DNA of 64,000 nt from Eupeodes corollae (taxonomy: Eukaryota; Arthropoda; Insecta; Diptera; Syrphidae): positions 99,502,315 through 99,566,314 of the forward strand of contig NC_079147.1 of assembly GCF_945859685.1 (NCBI RefSeq), given 5' to 3'. Shown one piece after another: positions 1-10,859 of the stretch (positions are counted from its first letter, which is position 1; each line of letters begins with the position of its first letter). The position numbers were made by a program, and so were the translations under genes. Under the pieces are notes generated by a model. That model saw only the letters and a list, made by a program, of their open reading frames with translations. It did not search any database and was not told the DNA's origin.

Positions 1-505
1 GGAATTTAAATCCTTGAAAGATTAATACATATTTCTGATAAAGTTTATTGCTTGTTTCAAGCTCGTCGCGGATTGGGGTATTGGGATGATTTAAAATTTA
101 TTCCCATAAGGATCAACGAATTCGCGGCAGATAAAAGCAAACTTACTCTTTTGCTGCTGATTTCGTTCACATTTTTATGCAAAGTTGAACTTGGAGTTTG
201 CTTAATACACAAATTAAATATCGAAAATAAAAATTACCTACTTTGGATGTGCATATTTATGGCTGCAATAAATAACTTAATTATATGGGTAAATATGAAT
301 CTGTAAAAATATGAAAATTAAGTTTTATAAGCTCCGGTAAAGAAAAGTAAATAAGCTCCGATATTGATGTAATAGGGAAGAAAGAACAAAAGTGTGGGTT
401 TTGGAGAAAGACTACTTCCATAGTGTGTATATGAAAGATTCTCATAAAGCATTTACATCCTTCAATTTAACCAAATTTACTTAACATTTACTTTTTCTGA
501 TTTAA
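1..505. other. No identifiable feature
   Basis: AT-rich sequence. The only open frame (52-306) begins at a non-ATG codon and shows no recognisable motif. Confidence 0.5.
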
Positions 506-507
506 TG

Positions 508-830
508 TAAAGGGTGTTTCTTTTCTGGACGTGGAGCTTACAAAATAGGAAAACTTTTTTTGGAGTTGGTCTTTTTGACAGCTGTCACTTGATTTATGCT
601 CAGTTGGGTTTGCCATTTCGAAAACTTTTTAGAAACATAGACAAATTTTTATATGCCATTTTTGGGCTGGAAGTCCGCGAAACAGTTCTGAAATGTTTCT
701 CTGTGTCTTACTCCGAAAGAAAGGGAAACTTTATTTGTTTGCTGATCATTTACGCAGGTATAAAATGTAGCGAAAAGTGTAGAGCAACAATAAATTTATC
801 GAACTGATAAAAATATATGAAATAAAAAAG
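508..830 (+). mobile_element. Possible mariner-like 5' end remnant
   Basis: The sequence GGGTGTTTCTTTTCTGGACG follows a TA (TAAAGGGTG) and leads into GACAGCTGTCACTTGATTTA. This resembles the terminal repeat and 5' leader of mariner-like elements, and a similar start occurs at 32598. No partner repeat and no transposase motif were found downstream. The 514-807 open frame is not recognisable and is probably chance. Confidence 0.3.
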
Positions 831-872
831 TTTTGCGGGATGGACTTAGCGAAAATTTTAAAAATTAAATCA

Positions 873-2240
873 AAAAAGAGACTGATAACTTCCCATCCCG
901 TCTGTCTATTTGTATTACTAAAAAGTAGGTAGGTTTTCGTGTTTGGTTAAAAAAGTTGTTAGTTTAACTATTCTTAAAAATTTTTAAATTATTAACAACA
1001 TTTTTTAGTTTAGCTTAAAAATCTCGTTTTTCTAAATAGAAGTTAGTTAAACACAAATTTTTACCAATTTTAGTAGCATTTCTTTAATTTTTACAAATTA
1101 GATGAATGAAATTAATTTGAGAGATATCAAGAACCGAACATCAATTTTTACCAAATTTGCGTACTATTTCTTGTAGATTTTATTCCTTTATGAAAAAAAC
1201 GGACTGTTGGATTTTTATTAAAAAAAACTACTGAATATCCAAAACAATTTTTTTATTTTTGAAAAGCTATTTGAGTCGAAAGTAAATTTTTAAAAAGTTT
1301 AAGTATTGTTTTTTTTTTTAGTAGAAAAAAGTCGATTCAAATTCCCTTAAAAATTTTACTGAATGTTGAAAACCATAATTTTTAACAGATAAAAATAGTT
1401 TGAACCCAATATCTCAAAGTTTTTAAAAGATATTTAAGTCAAAAATCAATTTTTTCCAACTTTTATTTATTTTTTTGTTTAGGGTTTTATTTTTTCTAAA
1501 AAAACTGTCCATTTGATTTTTCTCAAAATTGTTTCGAATGTATTAACAATATTTTTTTTTAAGTTAAAATTAGTTGGAAGCCATAATCTCAAATTTTTGA
1601 AAAGATATTCGAGTTGAAATCCAATTTTTGCCAACTTTGAGTAATGTTTTTTTAGGTTTATTTTTTTATAAAAATAAACTGGCGATTCGGTTTTTCTCAA
1701 AATCGTACCAGATGTTAAAATCGTTTTTTTTCATTGCACAAAATTGTTTTGCCGACGAAATCATTTTTTATTCGTAAAATTTTCGAGGTGAAAAATTTTG
1801 TTCAGTTTTTTTCATTTATAAAAAATACCGTTAATTGGATTTTTTTTCAAAAAATATACTTGTTTGGTATCACAGTACAATATATCATATGAAATTTGAT
1901 TCAGTTTTATAGCGTTTTTGATTCGCAAGATAATTAGGCTTAAAGAAAATTGTCACCTTTTTTTTAAACTGCTATGGTAAAAAAAATGAGAGCCCTTTTT
2001 GCATCTTTCTGAATTTTTATCTGCATAACCAAATTTATTTGAAATCGATATCTCTTCTGGTTCTTGAGGTATGGAAGTCGAAAAAACGTCGCGAACGTAC
2101 GGACGTACAAACGTACGTACACACGCACGCACAGACATCTTTCTAAAAATCTTTTATTTCGACTATAGGGACCTTGAAACGTCGAGAAATATCGAAATTT
2201 TCAATTTGACAAATCGGACCCTTAGAATAAAGGAAGTTAA
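873..2240 (-). repeat. HINE-like repeat, copy A
   Basis: This is a reverse-strand copy of the main repeat family of the window. The family consensus, read 5' to 3', has these parts: (1) a hairpin start, AACTTCC-CATA-GGAAGTT; (2) a conserved block; (3) a short ACGT/GTAC-rich tetranucleotide tract (here near 2090-2135); (4) tandem units of about 175 bp containing ATCGAATTGACAG and poly-A/T; (5) an end that carries ATGGGAAGTT, the inverse of the start, inside a GGGATG...CATCCC hairpin followed by AGCCTCTTTTTT. Here the GGGATGCGACCC part of the 3' end is missing. There is no coding capacity; the frames at 1953-2138 and 2071-2370 only translate the ACGT tract. The structure resembles Helentron-derived non-autonomous elements. 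Confidence 0.7.
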
Positions 2241-2895
2241 AAAACGTTGTTTTGTCCCTTATTTCCAAAAATTCATACAAAATTTAGACAAACATTTCAG
2301 TAAAGTTTTTCGAAGCGTCCACATCCAAAAAAAGAAATCAGCTTCGTTTTTTTGGGTTTCTTGTTTTTGAAAGTTGTTTTAGTTTATTCACGTTTTGTTC
2401 CGCTATGCTCCAAAGTTTTGTTGAAAAATATGCAAGCATAAGTCGTAGGCCAAAAAATATATTTTGACTTAATTACACTTTTCCCAAAAATGAGTTTCTG
2501 AAATTTTTACCAAGAATGTTTTAGTTATTCTTAAATGGCTCTCAATTTATTGTTTTATCTCCATGATCAAACTTTCAGAAGATATGAGGAAAATAGGAAC
2601 ATCTTTTGGCCACCCGTTTCGGAAGTGTTTACTTTTTATATTTTGTTCATGTTCTTACAAATGTTTTATCCATTGTGGTGAATTATATGTTTTTTAACAC
2701 AATACCTTGGATTTTTTTCTTTTCAAAAATTTAAATATCGATCTCATAATTGTTTCTTCTTTTTTGAAAATTATGCATTTTAATTAAATACGTGCAGAAA
2801 CAAAACTTTGCCTATAATAAACTGAACTTCACGCAGATTATCGAACTTTGAAAAAACACCTTAATGTGTTTCAATTTTTGGCTGCCCTTGCCAAA
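2241..2895. other. No identifiable feature
   Basis: AT-rich spacer between the HINE-like copy and the LINE. No motif or repeat was recognised. Confidence 0.4.
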
Positions 2896-2899
2896 ACAT

Positions 2900-5152
2900 G
2901 TTCAAAGTCGAACTATTTATAAATATCGTCCTTAAATTATGTCTAAAATTGTACACAATGAAAGCTATAGACGCAAACCGACGGAAATACGAAGAACTAA
3001 ACGTCCGTCAGGGAGTGAAGGTCCTTACAATGCCAGATTCCTCCAATTGGAGGGAGAGAGAATTTATGCGGTACAGGATAGATAGATATCTTAGGGTTGA
3101 GCGAAGTGCGATTTTTGGGATCGGGCAAGTACAAGTCACAGACTCCTAACACTGCCTGTTCTACTCTGGTCACCCTCCTGGAAGTGCTAAAGAAGCTGGA
3201 GTTAGGATGGAGTTGGGGGTAATAGAAGCCTTATTTCGTGGGGGCCCCTTGGAGAAATGCTTATCAAAGCTAGTTTCCAGAGTAGAGTACGGCTCGTCAC
3301 CATCATACAGTGTTACGCCCCGAAGAAGCTAGCATCTGATGAAGAGAAAGAATGCTTTTACCGTCAACAATCAGCAACATAGTATACATGACGACATCGA
3401 ACACCATTGGAATGCTGTGAAAAATGTTTTCATATCAGGTGTTGACAGAACAGTCGGTCGAAAAGAAGGAAGGAACAACACCTTGCTTTCAAAAGAATCT
3501 TGGGTAAGGATCAACGATAGCAAACAGTTAAGGGCTCAAATAATTGCTGCACAACTGGAAGAAAGAAATGAGCTGGAATTCTCCTACTACATGAAAAAGA
3601 GAGATTTTCACCGCAGTGAGCGCTGCCTTGACAAGCGTAACTACATTAATGTATTGGCGCAAGAAGCAGAAGATGCTGCAAACAGGTGCGACAGCAGGAC
3701 CGTGTGCAGAAGAACCAAAGAGCTGACCGTTGCAAACAGCTCAAAGCAATACCTGGTGAAAGAAGAAGACGGTACTTTAATAAGATCGGTGGAGGAAGAA
3801 GTCAGAAGGTGGAACGAACACATTTTTCCTAGGTTTTAAACCTAGTCTTTGCAAACAACGTGCAGCCGATGCCTTTTGAAGCGAATCCCCACCGCACCAC
3901 CTCTCAGTTAAGATGTGATCGTTGCCGAAAAAAAAGCACTTGAGAATAACAAATCGTGAAGACTTGATGGAAATCCCGTAGAGCTTTTCAAAGCAGAGCA
4001 GACGTCAACAAGCGAACTGCTTATAGAAGAAGCCTGGACAACCAAAAGCTTTCCCGATCAGTGGAAGAACGAAATGATCGTTAAGCTCCTAATAAAAGAA
4101 GATCTTACAAAGTGCGGAAATTGAAGAGGATTTTGCGTTCTACCTGTCGTTGCCAGAATAGTAGCAACAATCGTACTGGAACGCATCAGAGAACACCTTG
4201 AGGCTACACTCGATGCCGAACAAGCAAGATTCCGAGCTGGACCGTCCTGTTTTGATTATATAAACACCCTGGGGATCATTATTGAGCAGTGCGTGGAATA
4301 TCGAGCACCACTGAACCTGCTGTTCATCGACTTTGAGAATGCCTTTCATAGCGTCAACAGGGAGCACATCTGGTAAGCTTTGCGGAGTAGAGGCATTACT
4401 GAAAAACTGATGGCTATTATAGAAGCAACATATGATGGATCACAGTTTTACGTTCTGCACAATAATAAGTTGTCAGAGGATTTTGAAATCCGTAGCGGAG
4501 TAAGACAGGGCCGTATTCTGTCGCCAATATTGTTTTTGTTGGCGATAAGCGATGTACTGTACGCAGCTTTGTCAGGCAGCGGACTTTAACATCCTATCTA
4601 AAGCACTTGGCTTACGCCGACGATGTTTGCGCATTCTCTAATAGGATCATGGATCTCCATCAAATGACAACAAGTGGAGAGATAGGAGACAAATATTTAA
4701 TAACAAAAATTATCAACCTCGGAACAGAACCCAAACACTCCCTCAAATAAATATTTCTTCGCAACCGGTGGAAAAAGTGGAGAGCTTTCAAGTATCGCCT
4801 TTATCGAAGACGGGACCGAACAAGACGTCATCTGACCCATCGGTAAAGCAAAAGCGGCGTTCGGTATGCTGTGGAAAGTTTGAAGGAATCACTAGATTAG
4901 CTTGAGAACAAAGCTACGACTGTTTCGCAGTGGAATCCGCTCACTTAAGAAGAATGAAGAGATGGACGGCCGAGAATCACATGGAGCAGGAAAGTCGAGG
5001 AGGAATCAGCGTCACTAAGCAAAAGTTTGAGGGAGCGAAAACATATCTCCAGAATCCGCACACGATGGCAGGTAGGCATAGTAGAAGACCTATGCCCTTT
5101 AAGATGTACCCAATTGACTTAACAGGTCTGAGGACTTAAGTAAGTAAGTAAA
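2900..5152 (+). pseudogene. RTE-like LINE: endonuclease-reverse transcriptase, heavily decayed
   Basis: This is the remnant of a single-ORF endonuclease/reverse transcriptase that would copy its own RNA at a nicked target. Seen in order: an APE-endonuclease strand, VTIIQCYAP (3296-3322); the basic linker in the 3339-3839 frame, with NYINVLAQEAEDAANR and RWNEHIF; the RT start around 4140-4375 with FIDFENAF; RQGRILSPILF (about 4505-4540); the YADD box (4613-4624); and a C-terminal segment near 4960-5100 that resembles the usual RPRITW...LCP tail. These pieces lie in different frames with stops, so several indels separate them. The copy ends in a TTAAGTAAGTAAGTAAA tract (5136-5152), a microsatellite tail that also ends another LINE in this window. 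The start is uncertain. The RTE assignment is an inference from the linker and tail. Confidence 0.75.
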
Positions 5153-5400
5153 CGTCCTTAAAAACAAAAAATACATATGCTGAATTTGAAGAAAACATCA
5201 CCAATCGCACCTTTTCAAAAACCCGTATTTCAAAAATGATTGTATATCCAAAGTCATTATAATCAAAAATGTTCCAGTATTACAATCAAAACAACAAAAA
5301 AATTAAGATTTTAAGTCTTAATAATGCTTAACAGTGCAACATTGTGTTACCTTTATTATGGCCTCTTTTTTGTCGGAAATTCGAAAACTTGTTTCTAATT

Positions 5401-5428
5401 GAGGACCGTTTTCGCGAAACTAAACAAG
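5401..5428 (+). repeat. Left terminal inverted repeat of the DNA transposon
   Basis: It begins GAGGACCGTTTTCGC and ends in AACAAG. It matches the reverse complement of 7812-7839 with two differences. Confidence 0.75.
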
Positions 5429-5679
5429 TTCATTTTGCAAATTTTTCAGGAGAAGGTTTTTTGTGTGTAAAAAAGCATTTCCCCTTAAAGGTAACTTTGT
5501 CACAGTAAACCGGAAGAATCACAATAATGAAGTATCAAACTTACCAAATATTGAGTGATAAAAATCAACAGTTTTTTCAAAATAAAACAAGTACACACTT
5601 GTTGCGTTTTGAAAAAGCTTTTATTAATTTCTTTTTTACAAAACAAAAAAAAAAATGAAATAATATAAATGTTTTATTT

Positions 5680-7439
5680 TTATAAGCAGTTTTCTTGCTC
5701 CTCGTAAAACTTTTCCAGGTCTTCAATGGAGTCACCAGCGACTCCAGAAAGAATATCGCGATAAAATTCTTGGGCATCATCCGGTATGACAAAAAACTGC
5801 ATAATTTTGTTCACGTCTATCATTTTTTTTCCGACACTTTATTCGCCTTTGGGACAATATCGAGATGGCAGCATTCATCATACCCAGAAGAAATGTTTCT
5901 TTTCAGTGGCTCGACAATGATCGGTAGGTCAATATAAGTGTTACTCACGCCAATAACTACTTATTTGTCGTCCTCTTTATTTTAAGTGATAACTCTAGAG
6001 GAACTTATTTTAAAAGGCAGCTTCGTCTTGAAAAGTTGCTTTGATACTTTTTTAAAATCGAACACTTTTTAGTGCAAACCTATTTGACGTAAATTTCCCT
6101 GCTTTTAGAGTATTTCAAAAATAATGCTTTATGTCGGAAAAAATTTTACTTTTTTCCAAAAAATACATTAAGGCTGTCATCATTATGGTGTTCTTGTTTT
6201 GTGAAGCGCACAAATCAGAAAAAAGGCGCAGTTTCGATGGCACTTCTGCGGTACCGTTTTCGGCAACTGATTGCATCGGATCATTTTCAAAATTTTCCAA
6301 AAAATTAATTACAATGGATGCGCCTTCGTTGACATCACGAGGACCATCTGTTTCGAGCCAGGTGTAAAATGTTATGTTCTCCTTAGATTGCTATGGCTTG
6401 TGGTTACACATATTGGTAACCAAACCTGACCCGAATAAAAAACCTCGCCAACGGAAAGTTTCGGAAGCGGCTGATTCTGTTGTAAATTATATCGACTGTG
6501 CCTTCTTTTGGTTTGTTCATAATCGTATGGAACTTTTTGGCCCGAAGTATGTGTAGTTTCTTTTTGGTCAGTTCTTCCTGAAGCCGAGTTGAGTCGTTTT
6601 TAAATTTCATGAACTGCACATCGAAAGTTTTGCAGGTTGAGCATGTGTCAGTATGCGGATTTCCAAATCCAAGATTGAAATTGGAGTAGAAGATTTGTTT
6701 GTATTTCGCAAGCAAACATTTTGGTCTTCCATTTTGTTCCTGGCACTCAACAAACATATCAAACATTTTCTTTATGTTGAGTTCCGGTGGAAAATAACTT
6801 CTTTTAGTTTTATTGCGGAAATAGTGACTTTCACGACAATAGAAAGAAGAAATATGCTTCCGAACTACTTCGGAGACCTCTCAATCGGTGGTTGTGGATC
6901 TATCTCCACCTCGTCTCTCCTTGGGTATATTCATGGCATGCAGATGGTATCTTAGGAACAGGCATTGAAAATTATTTATGTTTTCTTACATTGAAAAATG
7001 TCTTACCTTGCTAGCAGTGATAGTCTGTAACATTTCTGAAAAGATGGGCACATACATGATTCCGCTTATTAGCACTATTTCTATCAAATATTTTACTGCT
7101 GTAGCATGAGGTTTTATAGCTATCTCCTTATTTGTCTTTGTCTTTGTCAACTTTTGATGAACAACTTTTAAGATGATGTGAAAATACTAACAAAAATAAA
7201 ACAATATATTAACACTGCATGAATTCAAAATATGCAAACTTACGACTTAGGTCATCAAAAGACAAAATTGAAGATTCACATACTCTTTTTTGTATTTTGT
7301 CATTTTTTAAATGAACGCAATCAAACTTAGCAACATACACTTGCAATGAGTTTTTACAATGTTCTTTCTTTGGCTTTCTATTTTTCCTGCCTTTTTCGAT
7401 GGGAACAACCGGCGAAAAATATTCACTACCTTGCTGCAT
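5680..7439 (-). pseudogene. Intron-containing DDE-like transposase of the 5401-7839 transposon, decayed
   Basis: Read on the minus strand, exon 1 (7439-7244) begins with an ATG and is lysine-rich (KGRKNRKPKKEHCKN). It ends at a GTAAGT donor. A 29-nt exon 2 (7035-7007) lies between TTTTCAG and GTAAGA. Exon 3 (from about 6950) carries NIPKERRGGDR, a stop, then RESHYFRNKTKRSYFPPEL, NLGFGNPHTDTCSTCKTFD (6404-6766 frame), QNQPLPKL, then FYTWLETDG and LRLFSDLCASQNKNT (6115-6340). The C-terminus is IPDDAQEFYRDILSGVAGD...EEQENCL, with its stop at 5680-5682. The order and the D-C-QNKN block match a gene family scattered through arthropod genomes that I remember as uncharacterised and transposon-related. 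Frame breaks and at least one stop show that it is dead. Exon junctions are inferred from splice consensus only. Confidence 0.65.
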
Positions 7440-7640
7440 TTTCAATATATAGCCTAAAACACTTCAGAACTCTAAATCTAATAAACTTGAGTAATATTCT
7501 ACAAAATCAACAAAATCAAGCTCGCGTTTTTATCCTTTTCCCCATAAAAACGGAACTTAGAGGGCGAACCGTTAGTTTTGCAACTGGAAAGTAATTAGTC
7601 AACTACGTTAAAAAACACCTAGCAACCAAATAAATTTTTG

Positions 7641-7830
7641 TTGACTTTTGCGAAAACTCTTAGTACTTTGTTGAGTTTTGCGAAACCTCTTAGATTTCAA
7701 AATTTTTTTGTATGTAACTAGTTGAGTTTTGTGAATTTTTTTTGGTTCAGTCGATGCGCCTTGAGATACAAAAAATTTCGATACCCATATCTCAATTTTC
7801 GATTTTTGGCGCTTGTTGAGTTTTGCGAAA
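7641..7830 (+). repeat. Subterminal repeats of the DNA transposon
   Basis: Four copies of the motif TTGAGTTTTGCGAAA or a near variant start at about 7641, 7671, 7722 and 7816. The last one lies inside the terminal repeat. Repeated subterminal motifs are common transposase-binding sites; that role is inferred here. Confidence 0.5.
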
Positions 7831-7839
7831 ACGGTCCTC
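7812..7839 (-). repeat. Right terminal inverted repeat of the DNA transposon
   Basis: CTTGTTGAGTTTTGCG...CGGTCCTC is the inverse of the left end at 5401-5428. Confidence 0.75.
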
Positions 7840-8034
7840 AATTATTCCTGGGCTTTTCTAATTTGTTTCAGAAATTTTTTTCTTAAAATTAATTTTTAGC
7901 TTGAAATGGTATGGAGTTGAATTTCTGCACCTAGTAATAAGTTTGAAATATTGAGCATATTTAGGCATTATACATTCTTAAAGTGCTGCTAAAATAAGAA
8001 TCAGTGTACTAAACCAAAATTGGGTTCAAAAGCA

Positions 8035-8640
8035 AACTGATGAGCATTCCTAGAAGTGTCCGGTATTACCTTTTAATTGTTTGAGGGGACGAATCCCAAT
8101 AGCTATTTCACTGTGTTTTTATGAAAATAGCGATAAAACAATGATAGGCAAAAAACCATTCTGCGGTGATCCAGAGATACAAATGTGACAGTTAAACAAT
8201 TTTCGTCTCTCATTTCAAAAGCTTATATTTTTAAGTCTGTCCAAGAGCCTCAATTGGGTTATTAAAGCACTTGTCCAAATATGAGAATTGTGCTCGAGTT
8301 TCAAACGAATAATAACTTTGTAAATCACAGGCAGATCAAAATGGGTAAAAACCGTCTTGTATTGTCGTGTATGTGTGTTTTGTATGTGATCACTCCACAA
8401 AAGAAGGATTTTGATGCGTTTACCTGGAACTGAAAGCTGTTCATGTTCAGTCTTCTAGATACAAGTACCATCAATATTGGCATTGGTGAAGGATTCCGTT
8501 TTTGCGTTTTGAGTATTTAAAGCATTCAATTTTACACAATTGACAATGCTGTCCAGATCAGAATTTAATGAGCTTATCATACGCTGCCATTGGTAGTCCC
8601 GAAGGACAAGAATCGGAATACAAAACCAATATGTGAAATA
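8035..8640 (-). pseudogene. CR1-like LINE fragment, C-terminal half of RT ORF
   Basis: This minus-strand fragment is related to the better preserved copy at 54078-55271. The 8215-8400 frame reads WSDHIQN...PVIYKVIIRLKLEHNSHIW and aligns with the WNDHIRD...AVIYKTYIRPKLEYNSHIW segment of that copy. The nucleotides around 8035-8110 match the region encoding its C-terminal end, and 8540-8610 matches its SSLNSDL region. Only the region downstream of the catalytic box remains, with frame breaks. Confidence 0.65.
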
Positions 8641-8644
8641 TTAA

Positions 8645-10855
8645 AAATGTTTCTACAATATACAGATGAATTATTTTCATCTGAATATTAAAATTAAAAT
8701 ATATTTTCTGCAATAAACCATTGATTTAATTATTTTTCACTCATAAAATAGGAACATTTTCCAGGGAAATTTGATTCATAAAAGCTCCTATGGTTTTTAA
8801 AGATAAAACTTACACATTCCGCAATTAAAAGTAGACAATGTTTTTTTTTCAATCTGAATTTCGTTTTTATTTCCATTGAAACCGAGAAACGTTGAACTTA
8901 AATTGAAAGAGATTTTAAAATATCTTTTATACCAAAAAAATAATGCACTTTTTTCAGAAATGGATTTCATTGAAGGTATTCTACATACGTGTGTGTATGT
9001 TTACCTGTCGTTGTCATGTACAAAATATAATAATTGTGTTAATTTTGTTTAAGAATTGATATTCTCATGAAGCAGGAAATTCATCAAAAATAAATTTAAC
9101 CGATGAATTCTGAAAATGATTAAAAAAATAACACGTCGTTTTTGCTTTTATTAAAATTGATGAAAATTCTGTCAAGACAAGGAATTCCCTTTATAACATG
9201 AGGCAGTTCACTGCTATTTACTTACATCTATTTCGTTGAAGGACACATTAAATTGAAGGCTTTTTTTGAAAGAGTTTCAACAAAAACTCTTTTGAAAAAT
9301 TGTAATAAATGTGTTTACAACAATGTAAGTTTAATGCAATAATTTTTTTCTATAGCGATTTTTGAAAAGCTTTTAAGTTGAAAATCTTTTTCACTTGACA
9401 AAAAAGTGAAAAGGTTTTATAAATTTTCTATATTCTCCTAAAAACCAATGTTCTGACGTAATTTCACATTTCGATTTTTTATAACTTCACTTCCAGTCAA
9501 AGCGATTCGGTTTTTCTAAAAAATGTGTCACAAACAATAAACCAAATAATCTGGAAAAAGTACATCCCACACTTTAATTATATATAAAATGTATCTAATC
9601 TATAAATATATAGTTTACAGATTTTAAACTTGATGTACAGTCGTTGTCATAAAACTAAAACACGAATTGAACACAACAAATTTTGTCATTTGCTTCTATG
9701 TATATGATTTAAGACTTTTCTTCATTAAAGTGTTGAAAATACGACTGGATCGCACGAACTTCCTCCTTTATGCAAAAAGACTGTTTAAAAAAATTGTATT
9801 TAAACTAATTTTTTATCTATACAAATTTAGTCTGGACGAATCATCATACGTATGTATATATTATTTCGTTAGCATGTCTCCCTTTTTTGGCTCTCATACG
9901 GAACTAATTTTAACAAATAAAATGTCAAAACAAAGAGAATTTTCCATAGACTATGCGAATTGTATTTAATTGAATATTAATTTATAATTTGTTGAAAAAC
10001 TTAACTTTTAATTGCAATAAAAATATGAAATACTCTGAAAACATTTAAGGGAAATGATTTGTGCATTTGAATGAACTTATCGAATACACACCATTTTTGT
10101 CGGTAGGCTAGTTTCATCCTAAAACACAACTCATCCTAGGACAACTCATCCCGGAAATGAAACTTGTAAGCATACTTAACGAAAACAATTGTTTGTGTAT
10201 TCAACTAGTTCGTTCAAAGGTTTTTCCTTTGAATAGCTTTATTTTAATTTTGTATAAGAAGAACCAGGATGGAAAATAAATGATCTGAAGATAAGAAAGA
10301 GGCAGAACATCTAAAGCAATCGCCTTTTAGTTGTTTAGCTAGGTGTCTAAAACGAATAAAGATTAGTTCATTGGTGTGATCAGCTTTATGCAGATAGATA
10401 GATAAGGACATGTTTATGATTATAATGAAGGAATTTTATTGGTAGGTAGATGGTACTTACTTCAATCCAATCACATTCCTTATTTTCTACAAGTTTTCAG
10501 CGCAAACATGAAGTTATTACGTTCAGTTTATTTGTTTCGTTAAAGTTGGAAAAAAAACAAACATACAAAAAGCACTAGAAATTGCTATTCATGTGTTATT
10601 TACATTCAGGTTCTTGTGCGTTTTAGAGTTTAGTTATGAAGTGATACGTAAGCAGCATTTTTAGGGGTTGCACGTAATACCTATATAGGTATAATGTGTA
10701 TGGGTTGAACAAATGATTTTAATAGAAAATACATTTACTCTTTCTGGTCCGTTTCTTATCCTGTAGGTAGGTAGATTGCGAATTGTGAATTCCAAGCTAA
10801 ACAACTTACCGAATCTCACTGAATCGATAGGAGACCTTGAATAAAAGGTGAAAAC
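8645..10855. other. Mostly unrecognised AT-rich DNA, with a solitary Tc1-like end
   Basis: No gene is recognised. At 9636-9662 the sequence TACAGTCGTTGTCATAAAAC resembles a Tc1-like terminal repeat and is similar to the inverse of the end at 16870-16890. No transposase follows it. The 9667-9969 frame shows nothing recognisable. Confidence 0.4.
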
Positions 10856-10859
10856 CTTT

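Larger units (their letters stand above)
5401..7839 (-). mobile_element. DNA transposon with 28-bp inverted repeats and a DDE-like gene
   Basis: A segment of about 2.4 kb is bounded by inverted repeats matching at 26 of 28 positions (5401-5428 and 7812-7839). Outside each repeat sits AATT (5397-5400 and 7840-7843), either a 4-bp target duplication or part of the repeat. The only coding remnant inside is a minus-strand gene (5680-7439) whose C-terminus lies near the left end and whose N-terminus lies near the right end. That is the expected layout of an autonomous cut-and-paste element. I do not recognise the superfamily by name. The gene is broken, so this copy should be immobile unless a related copy supplies transposase. 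Confidence 0.7.

Noticed and set aside
1953..2138. Reading frame with repeated Val-Arg-Thr/Tyr-Val-Arg residues as a protein
   Set aside because: It only translates the ACGT-rich tract of the HINE-like repeat; related frames appear in other copies (21935-22123, 57204-57407).
9667..9969. 100-codon hydrophobic protein
   Set aside because: Begins at a non-ATG codon; Phe/Leu/Lys bias fits AT-rich chance translation; no regulatory context.
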